The position numbers and the translations under genes were made by a program. Source: Gloeopeniophorella convolvens (lineage: Eukaryota > Basidiomycota > Agaricomycetes > Russulales). From it: DNA of 64,000 nucleotides. How positions within the stretch are numbered: position 1 is the first letter of the stretch; the number at the start of each line of letters is the position of its first letter. Below the pieces are notes generated by a model. That model made no database searches and had not been told where the DNA came from. It saw nothing but the letters and a program-made list of their open reading frames with translations. Shown here piece after piece: positions 35,295 through 46,746 of the stretch. The stretch lies in NCBI GenBank assembly GCA_022496205.1, contig WTXD01000071.1, positions 57,228-121,227 of the forward strand, in the 5' to 3' direction.

Positions 35295-36607
35295 TGTGGA
35301 TACTAGTTGGCTTGGCGAAAAGGATAGTGTGAGTGAGGAAAAGCGAGACTGAGCACCAGGCTCTACAAACGATTAGCTGAAGGAGGGAGGGAGTCCAAAG
35401 GAAGAACTGGGGTTGCCAGTGTCTCCGCCATGAGGGTTTTATAGAGCCAGGATCACTGGAACGCGCATTGAGGTAATCACTGCGGTATGGACACCTTCAC
35501 GATCATCACACAAGACAAATACAAAGACAATATCAACCGAGGTTACCGTGCCCATATGCTCGTTTCCACAGGCATAGGAAGTTTACTTTACCTGAGCAGG
35601 TTGCATCAAAACGTGACGCACAGCATCACAGACCGCGTAGGGGCACGAACCTAGGATTTCTGCGTCCCCCATGGAGGATAACTGTCGTAGAGCTAGCCTC
35701 CCAGAGGTACAAGGGATGAATGGAACGTGGTTGTCAATGCCTATTTTTGTCTTCCGGGGTGACTGGCAAGCAGCATCGAGGCGGGTCATATAACTCAACA
35801 TTGGTTCCACAGAGAAAACCGCACAGCATGGCACAGGCATGGCGCGGCGACAACCCATCAGGTGTTTGGCGCCTCAGGCGCTCAGCTGGTAGATGAGTTG
35901 ACGATATGCAATAAGTACCCCAAGGCCAAGCTCCGGCATGTGGGAGGTCTGTCAGGCAGCTTCAAACGTGCCACATGAGATAATGTTGATGGATCCTACT
36001 CGTTGTCGTTGAGGTGTCGATCAGGCCGGAAAGACTGCATGGCAATCAAACTCGCACAGAGACAACTAGACAATAAGGAAGTAAGCATTGGCACGGTTTC
36101 GCCAGGCAGTAAATCGTGCAAGCCTGAAGCAGAGGATAGAGACAACTAACGGCACCCCTGAGCGTCCAATTCGGCAGTCAGAGAAACGTATCGATCCTGA
36201 TTTCTTGGCTGTGGCCAGCTGTCAGACTGGATGGTGAATCGCTTACCATGGAGCACAGCTACATATGAATTGCGGGGTTTGTTTCCTAATTGCTTCAATT
36301 GTGTGGGTAGTCGTACAGCACAAGAAAGTGTCAAGGAAGGGTGTAGGAGAGGCCCGCCGAACTTCATTCAACAGTGGCTGGGGGCCTGCTAATGGTAGGG
36401 GCAGAGACCGAGTTCGCCGGCCGGCGCTCCGCACACAAGGAGGCCCCGTCCGGAAGTTCCCGGGCCCGCTTCGCGTGGCAATACTCCGCGAACGTCCGAC
36501 GCGGCAACAGGCTGCCTCGCCCTGAACTCAGTCCCACTCCGGGTCAAAGCCACCAGTGATCACTCGTACCGCCTTGGATACAATATACCCAAGTAGCGCG
36601 TGCTGAC
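35295..36607. other. Divergent intergenic region
   Basis: Upstream regions of the modular secreted gene (left) and of the folate gene (right). Short frames lack coding support. I see no gene. Confidence 0.45.
35437..35443 (-). promoter_or_regulatory. TATA box of the modular CBM19-like gene
   Basis: The minus strand reads TATAAAA about 143 bp upstream of the ATG at 35294. Confidence 0.55.
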
Positions 36608-37613
36608 ATGGCAGCAACTCTGATCTCTAACAAGAAGGCCTTGAGGAAAGCCCTCGCAACGACGCTCCGCGCGCTCTCGCAAGAAGATGTCCGGGCTCAA
36701 TGTGATTACCGCGTCCTCTTGACAATAACTTGCAATCGCACGATTGATATATGCTCGCAGCTAGTGCCATCGTGCATCGCATCCTGAACGAGCCTTTCTT
36801 CGGTGCAGCAAGCACTGTAAGCTGCTACTTGAGCATGCCCTCAGGGGAGGCGAACACCTCTGCAGTCGTCGAAGCCATTTTGGCCTCAGGTGTGCCCTCA
36901 CGGCAGCCCTCGTTGGGGAACTTCTAATGCTAACTAGGCCGCAACTACCGTCAGGGAAAACACTTTTCGTCCCCAAAGTGGATCCTGTGGTCCCAGGAGT
37001 AATGGACCTTTTGAAGATTCATGACAAGGCAGACCTGCAGTCGCTGCCAAGCGGGGTGTGGGGGATCAGAGAACCCACGTATCAATACGGAGATGCGCCG
37101 CGCACGAAAGGTGTTTCCGGGCTGTCCTTTCGTTCTTGACCGCAGTCTGATGACAACAGCCACGGACTCAGATGCTGATCCGCTGGATATCGTTCTGATA
37201 CCTGGTACGCGCGCACGTTCGACACTTATTATTCACGCCTATCCCCCTACGTGACGCACCTCGTCTAGGTGTCGCCTTTGATCGTTCGCTCGCACGACTC
37301 GGGCACGGAAAAGGCTACTACGACCGCTTTCTTTCATCTTATTCTGCGCTGGCCAAATCTCGCGGGTACCCGAGACCAATTCTCGGTGAGAGCGCCTCTT
37401 CCATCCTATAGTCAACACCTGGTTGACAGTTTTGTTCCATCTCCAGTTGGCATCGCACTTCGCGAGCAGATATTGCCCGCGGGTGAAGTGCCCGTAGGGG
37501 AAAGCGACGTAGAGTTGGATGTGATCGTGACACCCGACGAGACCATCCTGAGGCCGCCCCGCCATAGCCCCCCACACAGCCTCGAGCGGGTACATGGTAT
37601 CGACAGCAGTTAA
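36608..37613 (+). CDS. FAU1: 5-formyltetrahydrofolate cyclo-ligase
   Basis: Exons 36608-36701, 36761-36889, 36955-37110, 37160-37204, 37269-37385 and 37447-37613 give 235 aa, the usual length. The enzyme turns 5-formyl-THF into 5,10-methenyl-THF with ATP in one-carbon metabolism. It has KKALRKALATTLRALS at the start, a Lys-rich nucleotide-contact region, the segment TLFVPKVDP and the family's glycine-rich signature ARLGHGKGYYDRF in exon 5, followed by the C-terminal PVGESDVELDVIVTP. The intron 1 donor (GTGATT) is weak; the acceptor of intron 2 (CAG ending at 36954) was chosen to keep frame. Its stop overlaps the stop of NUP84 on the other strand. Confidence 0.92.
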
Positions 37614-40484
37614 AGTACAGCTCTGAAGGGATCTGAACCGCCATGTTCGAGGCCTGCCAGCACGGCGGTGCGCACCGCACCCAGGTACTCTTTGAGTCGC
37701 CGCCCGTTCTCACCGGCAAACTCCGTGAACAGCATGTATCGCGAGTCCGCGACGACATTCGCGAGGCGCAGGGCGTGGCGCACGTTTCTATGCGCGTGTG
37801 AGCAGTTTGTATGAGCATGTGACACGTATGAAGGGATGGTGAGAACGTACTCGGGTATGTGTGCCCGTGAGTTGACGAGCAGGACGTGGAGCCGGAGGAT
37901 AAGCTCAGGGACGAAGATCTGGCGAATACGCGCGAGCTCCCTTGCGCGGCGGTCAGCTGCCGTTTCATAGCGAGGTGAGCTGAGAGTGCGTGTGGATAAA
38001 GATGCAACGCACTAGGCGGGGTCTCTGGGTCCGGCACCAGCCAGTCCGTGGTCAAGACCTTGAGGATTTGCTCGCGCGCGCTGGATATGAGCCCCTGACA
38101 CCAGCCGTATCAAGTTAACACGACGCAGGGTTGCATAAAGGGTATAGAACTCACGGAATAGTCTTTCAACCATGCTGCACGAGTATCGCGGCTCATCTGC
38201 GGTGCCTCGAGCGTCTGGCACTCCGCGACGCGCTCAAGAGTCTCCCAAACGATGAAGAACTGGCGGTAGTCCATGTACTCCGTCGCACGCTCCGGGGGCG
38301 TACCGATCGCGGCCAGCTCGGGTGGGAGCATGTTGAGCAACAGACGCGCGACGTTGACCCGCCCGTTCGCTTCATCCGCAAATCAGTCAACGATGTAGCG
38401 AGGAGTGGGAGATGCATACCCAGCAAATATCGCAGAATAACGTTCGCCTGCTCCAACGCAGTGTCGTATGTCTCCTCCTCGACGACAGTCCATTCTATCG
38501 AGCGCACAAGAAGCATCTCTGCATCCACAGGCGGCGCGTGCACTGCGTGCGTGAGGTCCGGCAGCGCACCCCTGACGGACGATGGGAGGCTGTCGAGCGC
38601 GCGCTCGATTGTGCGCTCTGCGGTGACGATGGCCACACGCGGGACATCAAGATTGTGCTCGCGCGCACGCTGCAGAGCGGTGCGGCGCTCGGCGGGGTCG
38701 GCTGAGAGCGCGAGGGACGTGAGGAAGAGTGCGTAGCGCTCGACGGCGTTATCACCCAGCGCGCCGGCATACATCGCGATGAGGGAGCGCTGGCCTGCAT
38801 TCTGAGATATGTTACGCGCATCTCAGGGGTGGGCTGACTATGAGTGGATGGGCACATACCTCAAGAACTTGGAGGTAGGCTTCAAGGATAATTTGGATGG
38901 CGAGTGGAGAAACCGGGATGTCAATCATCTGTAAAAATAGACATAGGTGTGCGAAGAAGCGCGTCATCGTTGGGTACCTGTAGTGCGGGTTGTATCAGCG
39001 AAAGGGAGAAGGGCTAGGTGAAAGGAACACACTCGGACGAGTCGGGGTCGAACGCGCCATCCCGTAACCTGGCTGCAAACTCGTCCAACAACGAGTCCGT
39101 GCGGTCGAGAACGATGTGCAACTGGGATATATGGAACGGGTCATCAGCGCCCAGGCCCTCCTGAACCTGTACCGTTGCCAGCGCCTGCAGAGCCTGTTCA
39201 ACGTCAGCCTGCCAGGCCTCTTCCTCCTCTTCGCTCAGATCTCCCGCTTCGTCCCGGCCGGACGGCTCCCAGAACCCGCCGCCAAGCCGCGCGAGCGCCA
39301 CACTCTGTCGCTCCTCACATAGAACCGAGATCGTTGCCCAGAGAGCGTCTTCCCATGAACGACACGCCGCCTTCAATACGCCTGCGGTCTGAACCGACGG
39401 AGCGAGGGCAGCGTAGAGGGCGCGCTCTGCGGGCGAGAGACGGTTGTCCAGTGCAGCGCGCGTACAGGTGGTTTTCCATAGGGCCCGGCGCTTATTGCCA
39501 TGCCAGACATTTGGGTCATCTTCTTCATCATCTTCCGTTACATCCTCCTGCGATGCTGTGGCTGGGAGCGTAACAGATCAATGTTCAGCAATGCGAGAGT
39601 AGTAAGGGATAGCTCACAAATTGCGCGCCAAGTGAAAAGTAGGGAACCCCGGATGCTCGCGGCGCGCCATGATTGATGCGCGTCCAGACACAACTTGACC
39701 GCACCCTCCAGGTTTCCCGCCCGCACATGCGCAAAAAGGGTGTGCGCCAACGCCTTGTCATAGCTCTGTGTGAGTTTGATCAGTACGGTGCTGTTGTGCC
39801 ACAGGTGCCACGCACCGTGTCATCCGCGGCCAGACTCCGCCCGCTACCAGCCTCTCGGACAACCGCGTCTGGGTCCATTTCGTGAACTACGTTGTCCGCT
39901 GTTCGGCCAGTATTTCCCGTCCGCAGATTCTGCATTACGCGGTGCTTCGTGAATCGCCAGTATCCGGTTGACGCGTCGGGGTGTGGCGGGGGAGGGGCGG
40001 TGTCGTGCAGCCACTCGCGCACTACCACAAGCTCGGCGAGCGTGCGGGATGCTGCCATCGTCGCCTGAGCGAGCGCCGAGGTCGGGGTGTAAGGGTTCGC
40101 ATTGAGGAGGGCACGCGCTGAGAGCTGTGGTGGGGGTTCCGTCTTGCGGGCACTGAAAGGCCTGTCAGTTCAACGCACTCGACGAGGGAACGTAGAGCGC
40201 ACGGCATGACCGCTTGGAGGAGACCCCACGTGTTGCATTCCATCCTGAGCGCCTCCAGCTCTTCTGGAGACGCGTTCCCCTCCTCCTGAAGGTCTAACAG
40301 TCTGAGAAACGCGTGAGCAATTAAACGCGCCGAGACACGAACACCTGGCGCACTGTTGCTCGCAGATTTGGCGGAGGCGAGGCGCAAATCCGGATTGGGG
40401 ATCTAGCAGTGTTTCGAGATCATCTTTTTGTGCCTGGCACAGGGCAAGAACGTCTGCGCAGGACGTGTAGAACGTTTCAGACAT
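37610..40484 (-). CDS. NUP84: Nucleoporin Nup84/Nup107
   Basis: Minus-strand exons 40354-40484, 40203-40301, 39816-40152, 39618-39765, 39033-39561, 38860-38977, 38420-38801, 38155-38369, 38013-38094, 37851-37956 and 37610-37787 give 774 aa. It matches the Nup84/Nup107 helical repeat scaffold of the nuclear pore Y-complex: HTLFAHVRAGNLEGAVKLC and QSWRAASIRGSLLF, then an acidic insert (VTEDDEEDDP), FFAHLCLFLQMIDIPV and AIQIILEAYLQVLE, and the conserved LFLTSLALSADPAERRTALQ. The N-terminus is MSETFYTSCADVLALCQAQ. All ten introns are 50-63 bp with consensus ends and consistent phases. No damage seen. Confidence 0.92.
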
Positions 40485-41062
40485 GGAGGACGGCGGGCAA
40501 CAGCGGTCAACGTTAACCCGATTGTCCTCCGGAACACTTCCACATTCGGTGTCCGCCACGTGGTGCACTGCGGCCCGGCGATATCGGTGTGGATGTTTGC
40601 CCGTGTTTGGCCGCTTGGCGACGAGCATGACATACAGCGCTTTGCATCGTCTATAAACATTTACACGAGGCCAATCGACAGGCCCGAGCAGGTGATAGGG
40701 GACCACGGATGCAGGGCATAGACGTCCGCGGCTGTGACCTGCGGAGGGACGACCGCGTGTGGGACCCCTGTTTCCTGGCGGGAGAGTTGAAGTAGAGCGC
40801 GGGGATATCCAGCTCCCTCAGCTCTCTCTTTCCCTTGCCAGGTAGGTCCCTTACTTTGTGCGCGCGTTGCGTGCTTACGCTGACCCTCTCTTTCTTCTCG
40901 CCAGACCCGGTTTCGCGTTCAAATATTCGTTCCACATCTATCGACTCCACGTTTCCCGCTGGTGCGTCGATTGGTATTTTATTCACGCAGTCCGGACCAC
41001 GCAATTCTTGTATGTCCTAGCCAAAATGCTCGGTTTCCCGCTCTAACATCTGATTACTTTAG
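40485..41062. other. Divergent intergenic region with probable 5' exon of the next gene
   Basis: It holds the NUP84 promoter. An open stretch at 40905-41009, between a CAG acceptor and a GTATGT donor, could be a 5' exon of the gene at 41063, because its phase fits, but it has no ATG. CT-rich sequence at 40810-40900 looks like a transcription start region. Confidence 0.45.
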
Positions 41063-41658
41063 CTATCATCAGCCCCGAGTTCCTTGCTCAGTGTATTGCC
41101 CTCTACAAGGAGAAGGGTCGAGCTATACCCGCCCCCTCTTCGAGCGAGCTCTCGGACTTCGCCGTTAGCGACTCTGTCGTCGACGAGCTGGCCTCTCCTC
41201 AGAGCATCACCGCTTCTTTTCGCGCCCCTATCTCCGATCTGGAGGCCAAGCACTACTATCACGGGCTGCCCTCCAAGCCAGTCCTCGTGGCTCGCACCGG
41301 CACCGATGCCTGGAAGCCGCCCACCGGCCCTGAGGTGTATTTCCGGTGCAAGGAGCTTAGGGTCGTCGGCAACCACCACCTGAAGGCGGTCTGGAGGGAC
41401 AATCTCGCTTTTCAGATCCGCGACATCCTCGATTCCAAGGGGGTGAAGTGGACGAGCATGGACGTTGCTTGCATCGGTTTCGTCGGAGAGTCCGCCGCCC
41501 CTACCCTCATCTGGATCGGCGTCAAGCCTGACACCCTCTCCGGCGAAGACGGTCTCGCTGTTGCCAAAGAGTGTAAGCAGCTTCTCGTGGCGGCTGAGAT
41601 CCTCGACGTCGAAGTTGAGATTCGCGAGTCGGTCGTGATCCCCTACGGTCTGACCTAG
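41063..41658 (+). CDS. Conserved Agaricomycete protein of unknown function, 5' end unresolved
   Basis: One long exon codes for 198 codons in phase 2 after a TTTAG acceptor at 41062. It includes PEFLAQCIALYKEKG, FRAPISDLEAKHYYHGLPS, RTGTDAWKPPTGPEVYF, VGNHHLKAVWRDNLAFQIRD and ends with EIRESVVIPYGLT. Proteins with this HYYHGLPSKPVLVARTG core are widespread in Agaricomycetes and have no name I know. I found no start codon: ATG at 41028 would need a roughly 30-bp intron, and the more normal intron 41010-41062 leads to an exon without ATG. No signal peptide or membrane helix. Confidence 0.7.
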
Positions 41659-41853
41659 ATATAAACTTCACTTCAGACTGATTGTACCTGTCCTTGTAGT
41701 ATCTAAAAAGTGATGTCTATATCTTGTACACCATGGCCTGGGCCCACCGGACCTTGCCAAATCTTGTAAGTCCATGTATGCTGTGGGCCGCTGCGGGTCT
41801 TTCTTGTTCGTCCGTTTGATGTGAGCCTCGACTCGTTCCGACCATTATAGTAG

Positions 41854-42789
41854 AAATCCACGACTTTTCAGAATACCTCGAGCTCGCTCGCAACTCATTT
41901 CGGAGAGCTTGCCTCGAACATCACCGAGTTCACGGATAACTTTTCTAACTTCGCCTCCAGCCGATCTACCAGTGATAACCAGGAGATTGAGAGTCTTCTC
42001 CAGGTAATCTTCAATGGCTTTGTTCATCATCTGTTTACTTATATCGGCCGTGCAGCAGATCGGCGGGCTGCAGAGGGAGTTGGCCGACATTCAGGTTTCT
42101 GTGAGTACAGCGCGCTGTGCGGAAGGTGCGGCACCCGATTGTAGACGATCGCCCTTGGTGCTGCTTTGAGCGGAACCCTGCTCGGCACTGTTGGTGGTCT
42201 CCCTTTGTTCCCTGAGTTTGCGCCGTGAGTCTCGAGCTTTTTCTCTCCCACGCCATGTCTTGATGACATCTTGCGTTAGATAGGTGCTGCCATCGCCGCT
42301 GGCACTGAGATCGGACTTGCTACCGCCTACTCGAGCCTAGTACGCAATGAGCCTGCCTTCTGCGCCCTCGCTCACATCCCCTCCTGCGCAGTTCATCAGG
42401 AGAAACTTGTGACTGGGCTGCAAGGCCAGGTCTGGCAGGCGCTTCGTGACGACATCAGTCTGATCAACGCGACGCAGTCCGCGCTCAACTCGACCGCGAC
42501 GCAGGACCTCCCTACGATGACTGCGCACCTGAGCCTGTTCACAGGTGTCTGGCAGGACGTTGCGAGCGACTGCACGAAGCTTCTCGGGTGGTTGCAGGAT
42601 GGCGCTCCGTTCGTGGTGAGTTGGCTGCTCACACCCGCCGTGACGGTCGCAGGGTTGACGCACGATGATTGGCAGGACACGCTCGATATCGTAGCGATTT
42701 TCCTGAATACGAGCGCGACGATCCACGACGCTGTGAGTTCTGCGCTGACGCAGTACGCGACTCAAGTCACGGTCCCCTCCATGAAGTGA
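41854..42789 (+). pseudogene. 5'-truncated, frameshifted copy of the hairpin-helical protein
   Basis: Exon-like blocks at 41854-42003, 42056-42100, 42145-42224, 42280-42340, 42392-42615 and 42674-42789 align in order with exons 6-11 of the gene at 31653. Exons 1-5, with the signal peptide, are missing; only unrelated sequence lies upstream. The junction after 42224 leaves a two-base remainder, and either nearby acceptor gives a stop or a frame change; the next junction is also out of phase. The last part is well conserved and ends in an ordinary stop, so decay is recent compared with the copy at 23 kb. Confidence 0.75.
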
Positions 42790-43258
42790 TGAAATTATCC
42801 CTCGCTAAGAACTATGGGAACGGGCGTGGCACGTGGCGACTTCGTTTTCGGCTAGGTCGCTACCGAGTTTCATTCAACGATAGAGACCAGTTTGCTTTCT
42901 TCACCGGCGACCCTTTATACCAATAAATCCTGACACACACTAGTTTACGGCTGTCTTGGGGCCTGAGAGAAATGAGTCCAGAGTTTAGCGGGCGATGGAG
43001 CCACCCAAGGACCAAGTCCTGATATACTCTACGACTGACAACATATCCACTACCAAGCAAGAAACGGCACTTCCCGAAAGTCCAAGAACGAGCATCAAGG
43101 TATTGCAGGAGCAGCGTGTCTTGTTCGAACTCAAGAAAAGGCGCCGGCGCGCTGCAAGATATCCTTGTATGTGATGTCTAGGGTACTTGCCAATGGTGTG
43201 ACAGCCGCGAGTATCGTCCTATAATACGTCGCCATGGTGGACACAGGTACTTGTCGGC
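42790..43258. other. Intergenic region
   Basis: 3' flanks of the pseudogene and the DUF6535 gene. I see nothing else. Confidence 0.45.
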
Positions 43259-45113
43259 CTACGATGTCATTGCATGAGCGCGCCTTGCAGTGCTCAACGA
43301 TGAATCACACGTACCTGCTGCATCGCGCTCCTCCACTATCCCCAGCAAGGCCTCGGTGAACGCGTTCTGAGCCGAGGCAGAGAATGTTCTGCCATCCAGA
43401 CCTCCGCATAGCCTCTTGATCGTCTTCCTAGTGACGTCGAGATCCTCATGCGATGGGTCCTGCAGACGTGGAATCAGGGGAAGAACGCCCGAGACGAAAC
43501 GTGTGGCCGCGATCAGACGCGCATCGGGTGGGCGGGAGGCCGAACTAGCCATGAGGCGGCTACCATTGTAGCGACTTGTCAGGGGATCCTGCTCACCGAG
43601 GACCTCGGAGAGCGTCCCGACGACCTTCTTGCGCCCGTCGACGCCCAAATCGGCGTCGGAGAGCCGCTCGAGCAGCGCATGCTCAGCCAGCGCGACAGTG
43701 CTCAGCGCCGCGAACGCGACTGCAGGATCGTGGTCGTGCGACAGCTGCTGCAGCGTCCTGCACGTGGCCGCCGGCGGGTCCACCGGCAGATTTCGCGACA
43801 GAAAGGCTCTTATGATTTCCCAGATCGCCCGGGCACAGATGATGGCGCGCCGCCTGCGCGCGGACTTGTCCATCCGCCCGTCGGCGTCGACGCACGTAGC
43901 GAGGAGCTGCGCGATCCGCTGGCTCAGCTGCACGTCCTCCTCGTCTGCCTCCAGGAGGCCCCCGATGTCGGCTACGTGGGAGCCCCGGTCGTCTCCCGAG
44001 CGCAGGTAGCCGGGTATCGCGTCGACGAAGGGCTCCAGGTCCTTGTCGTCGTGGCACGAGCGGAGAGCCAGCTGCAGCGCAACCTGGTCGATCCTGAGCT
44101 TGCGCTCTGCCTTCTCGGCCAGGTGCGTGCTGATGCCCCCGCGTATGTGCTTCCAAAACACCTCGATCTTGGCTCGTCCGCGGTTCGACCACGTGAAAAG
44201 GGAAAGTGCGACGAGGATGACGACGTGGCCGATGTACCACAGGGTGGACGACAGGGGCGTCTGGAAGGGGCATTGCCGGAATATGGCCGGGAGAGCGGTG
44301 AGCACGATGTAGGCAGCGGCGAAGACGGCCACGGCGCCGAGGATGACATGCGCGACTTTGTGGTTGATCGAGAACAAGAACTCCACGAGGCCTGCAAAGA
44401 ACAAGAAGATCGCCGCATGCACGAGGAGGGAGATGGCCTCGACGATCCAGCGCGCGCGGAAGCCCTCCACGCCCTCGTGAAGGTATGTGCGAATCCTGAC
44501 GCGGCGCTGCGGGGTCGTGGGCTCTTGGGCGAGGCGGAGGTACCTGCGCGCCCACTGCTGCACAAGCGTCGCGCCAAGCGCGCAGGAGAGGCTGATGCAG
44601 AGGCTGAGGAACCACAGGATGTTCACGTGGACCGACGACGATTGTACATGGAACACGTCCTCGGTGGGCTGAGGTAGCCGTTCGCCGTTGGAGATGCCGG
44701 CGAGTTGTTGTCTGATCTCTTGGAGGGCCTTGACGGTGTCGTCGCCTGGATCGGGCTTGAGTAGCTTGTAGCTTTCGATGAGGAATGCAGCGACCGTCGC
44801 GGAGAATACACCCGTCTGCATATAGGGCAAGTTCAGGATGGTTTGACGCGACCAGGACGCGCTGACGCACGAATATCAATATTCCGTCCATGTCAGCTTT
44901 CCAACGCTCCACTATCGCCTCGTCGCTCTTCTCGGCCTTTGAGATGCAGATAGCCCACATCTTCGATGCAGGGTCATTGACATTTTGTTGTTCTGATTCA
45001 GAGGAGGGTCAAGATTGGTGAAGGATTTAGCCCAGATGCACCGGCCTCGCACCTTTCCCCGTATTTCCCTTCTCCTCGTCGTCCTGACTGCCGCGTTTCT
45101 TGGTAGATCCCAT
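43259..45113 (-). CDS. DUF6535 multi-pass membrane protein, copy 2
   Basis: Minus-strand exons 45053-45113, 44871-44992 and 43259-44815 give 579 aa. The N-terminus MGSTKKRGSQDDEEKGNTGK is charged. The DUF6535 signature follows: KSDEAIVERWKADMDGILIF joined to TGVFSATVAAFLIESYK. Membrane helices include NILWFLSLCISLSCALGATLV, LLVHAAIFLFFAGLVEFLF and VILGAVAVFAAAYIVLTAL. The C-terminal 300 residues are helical. It is homologous to copy 1 at 24184-26413; the intron after DGILIF is at the same site and phase, while copy 1 has one more intron at its 5' end. The plus-strand 409-codon frame across it is a shadow. Confidence 0.85.
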
Positions 45114-46746
45114 GATCAGAGTGTTGAACTACAGTCACAGATAGAGATGCGTCAAGGAGGATGTGGTGATGAGCGCGACAGTTCGGAGCGTTGGTGCCAC
45201 GCCGTTGTTTCGCAGGATTGTCAAACTGTTGGTTGTTGTGTTTGTCCTGGCACTGATCATCCTTTTTCGTCTATCACGGGTGGAACAGGAGTCTTGACAC
45301 AGAAAACGAGGCGCATAGCAGGGGTGCAAGCTGTGCGGGCCCGTGTTCAATGGAAACTTATTTATGTAACCCACTCAAGTGATGGGCCCGTGTGTACCCG
45401 GGCCTGATTCCGAGTGCTCTGCATTCCTAACGACAATATCTGCAAACTAAATATACCGATCCCAAAATCACGAAACGAACATATACTTATGATGAACTGA
45501 GCCGTTCACCAGGCTTTCCAGCCAGCCAGGACGCAGGAGTCGCGCTCTTACACCGGGAGCCACCCTCTGACACTCACTTCGGAGACTCTTCGACCTGGTG
45601 CCACCTGTGAACCTGTACGCCAGCAGTACAGAACCTGCCGCGCCGCGCACAGGCACCGTCGTCTCAACACTCTCACACATACATATCGAGCTCCACAGGC
45701 GCCTAGCGATCATCATAGATCCCTGCAAAACCAGAGGTCAGTCCACCAAGGCACAGAGCCAACCGCGGCCGACCAACATACCTAGCAGACAGCGCCCCCA
45801 GCTCCGCATTGCGCAACGGCGCCGTACGACAGCGGGCCCTCGCGCAGGCCCACGCCAACAGCCCCAGCGCCCCGCGCGCAAGCAGCGCAGCGCGCGGCCG
45901 CTTCCCAGCGAGCGCGTCGCGCGGGCGCAAGGCCGGCCGCACCGTCTCTTCTCTTCTTCTTCGCCCGGCTTCTTCCTATTGGCCGGGCAGCGCCCGAACC
46001 GGCGGCGGCGGGACGGGCTAATAGCGCGCATGGGCACGGCGTCTAAGCGCCCGCAGAACCGTCACGGCACACATGAGAAACGACGAACAGAGGGCGCCGC
46101 GGCGGCGCGAGTAACAGTGTTGTGGGCCAGCATATGCATGGTGCGGGTCCTAGCAGCAGGGGCGTGGTACGTGTGTTTGGGCGGCGGGGCGACGCGCCCG
46201 CCGAATGGGGCGGATGGGGGGGCCATGTTCAGTCTGGGTGGTTAGTTGGTGTGTGCGCCGCGCCCGCGCGTATCCATATACTGCATTGTGCGCGCGCTGG
46301 AAGGGCGTGGAAGGCACTAGAGCGCTGCCAGATGCGGCGGGGCGCGGGACGAGTCAGCGCGACGGGGCTGCTAAGGTGGCGGGTTGCGTGCACTGCCTCC
46401 CCCGTGGGGCACCGCATCGCACTCGAAGGTGCTGGAAGGCGGGAGAGGACGTGGGCGCATATACAGGCACAGCCTGTTCAAGCTGTGAGGGAGCGCCGAG
46501 CGCCGAGCACGGGGCGCAGACGCGCGGGGGGTGATGGTGTTGTGCACGCACGAGGTTGCGAACGCGAGCGTCCACCTAGAACTAAACTTGGGGCTGTCCG
46601 TTGGTCCTGGCCCTCACGATACACGCCCAGCGCGGCGCGGGTATAACGGGCAAGCAAATTAATACAGCAGAACACGCAACATATGATACGCACACACGCG
46701 CCCGTCCAGCCTCACACACACACACACGCACGCACACACGGACCCC
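45114..46746. other. Intergenic region, GC-rich
   Basis: Upstream of the DUF6535 gene and 3' of the TMEM184-like gene. Frames here are long only because GC content is high. An (AC)n microsatellite, with some ACGC, lies at about 46712-46740. I see no gene. Confidence 0.45.
46712..46740. repeat. (CA)n microsatellite
   Basis: A run of CA dinucleotides, partly CACG, just 3' of the TMEM184-like stop codon. Confidence 0.8.

Noticed and set aside
35870..35910. tRNA-like word GCTCAGCTGGTAGATGAG
   Set aside because: It resembles a D-arm, but I found no acceptor stem, anticodon arm or T-arm B box nearby. No tRNA could be supported anywhere in the window.
43448..44677. 409-codon plus-strand frame
   Set aside because: Shadow of the second DUF6535 gene in GC-rich sequence.
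45598..46245. 215-codon plus-strand frame
   Set aside because: Low-complexity, Arg/Ala/Gly-rich, no domain; typical of GC-rich noncoding DNA.
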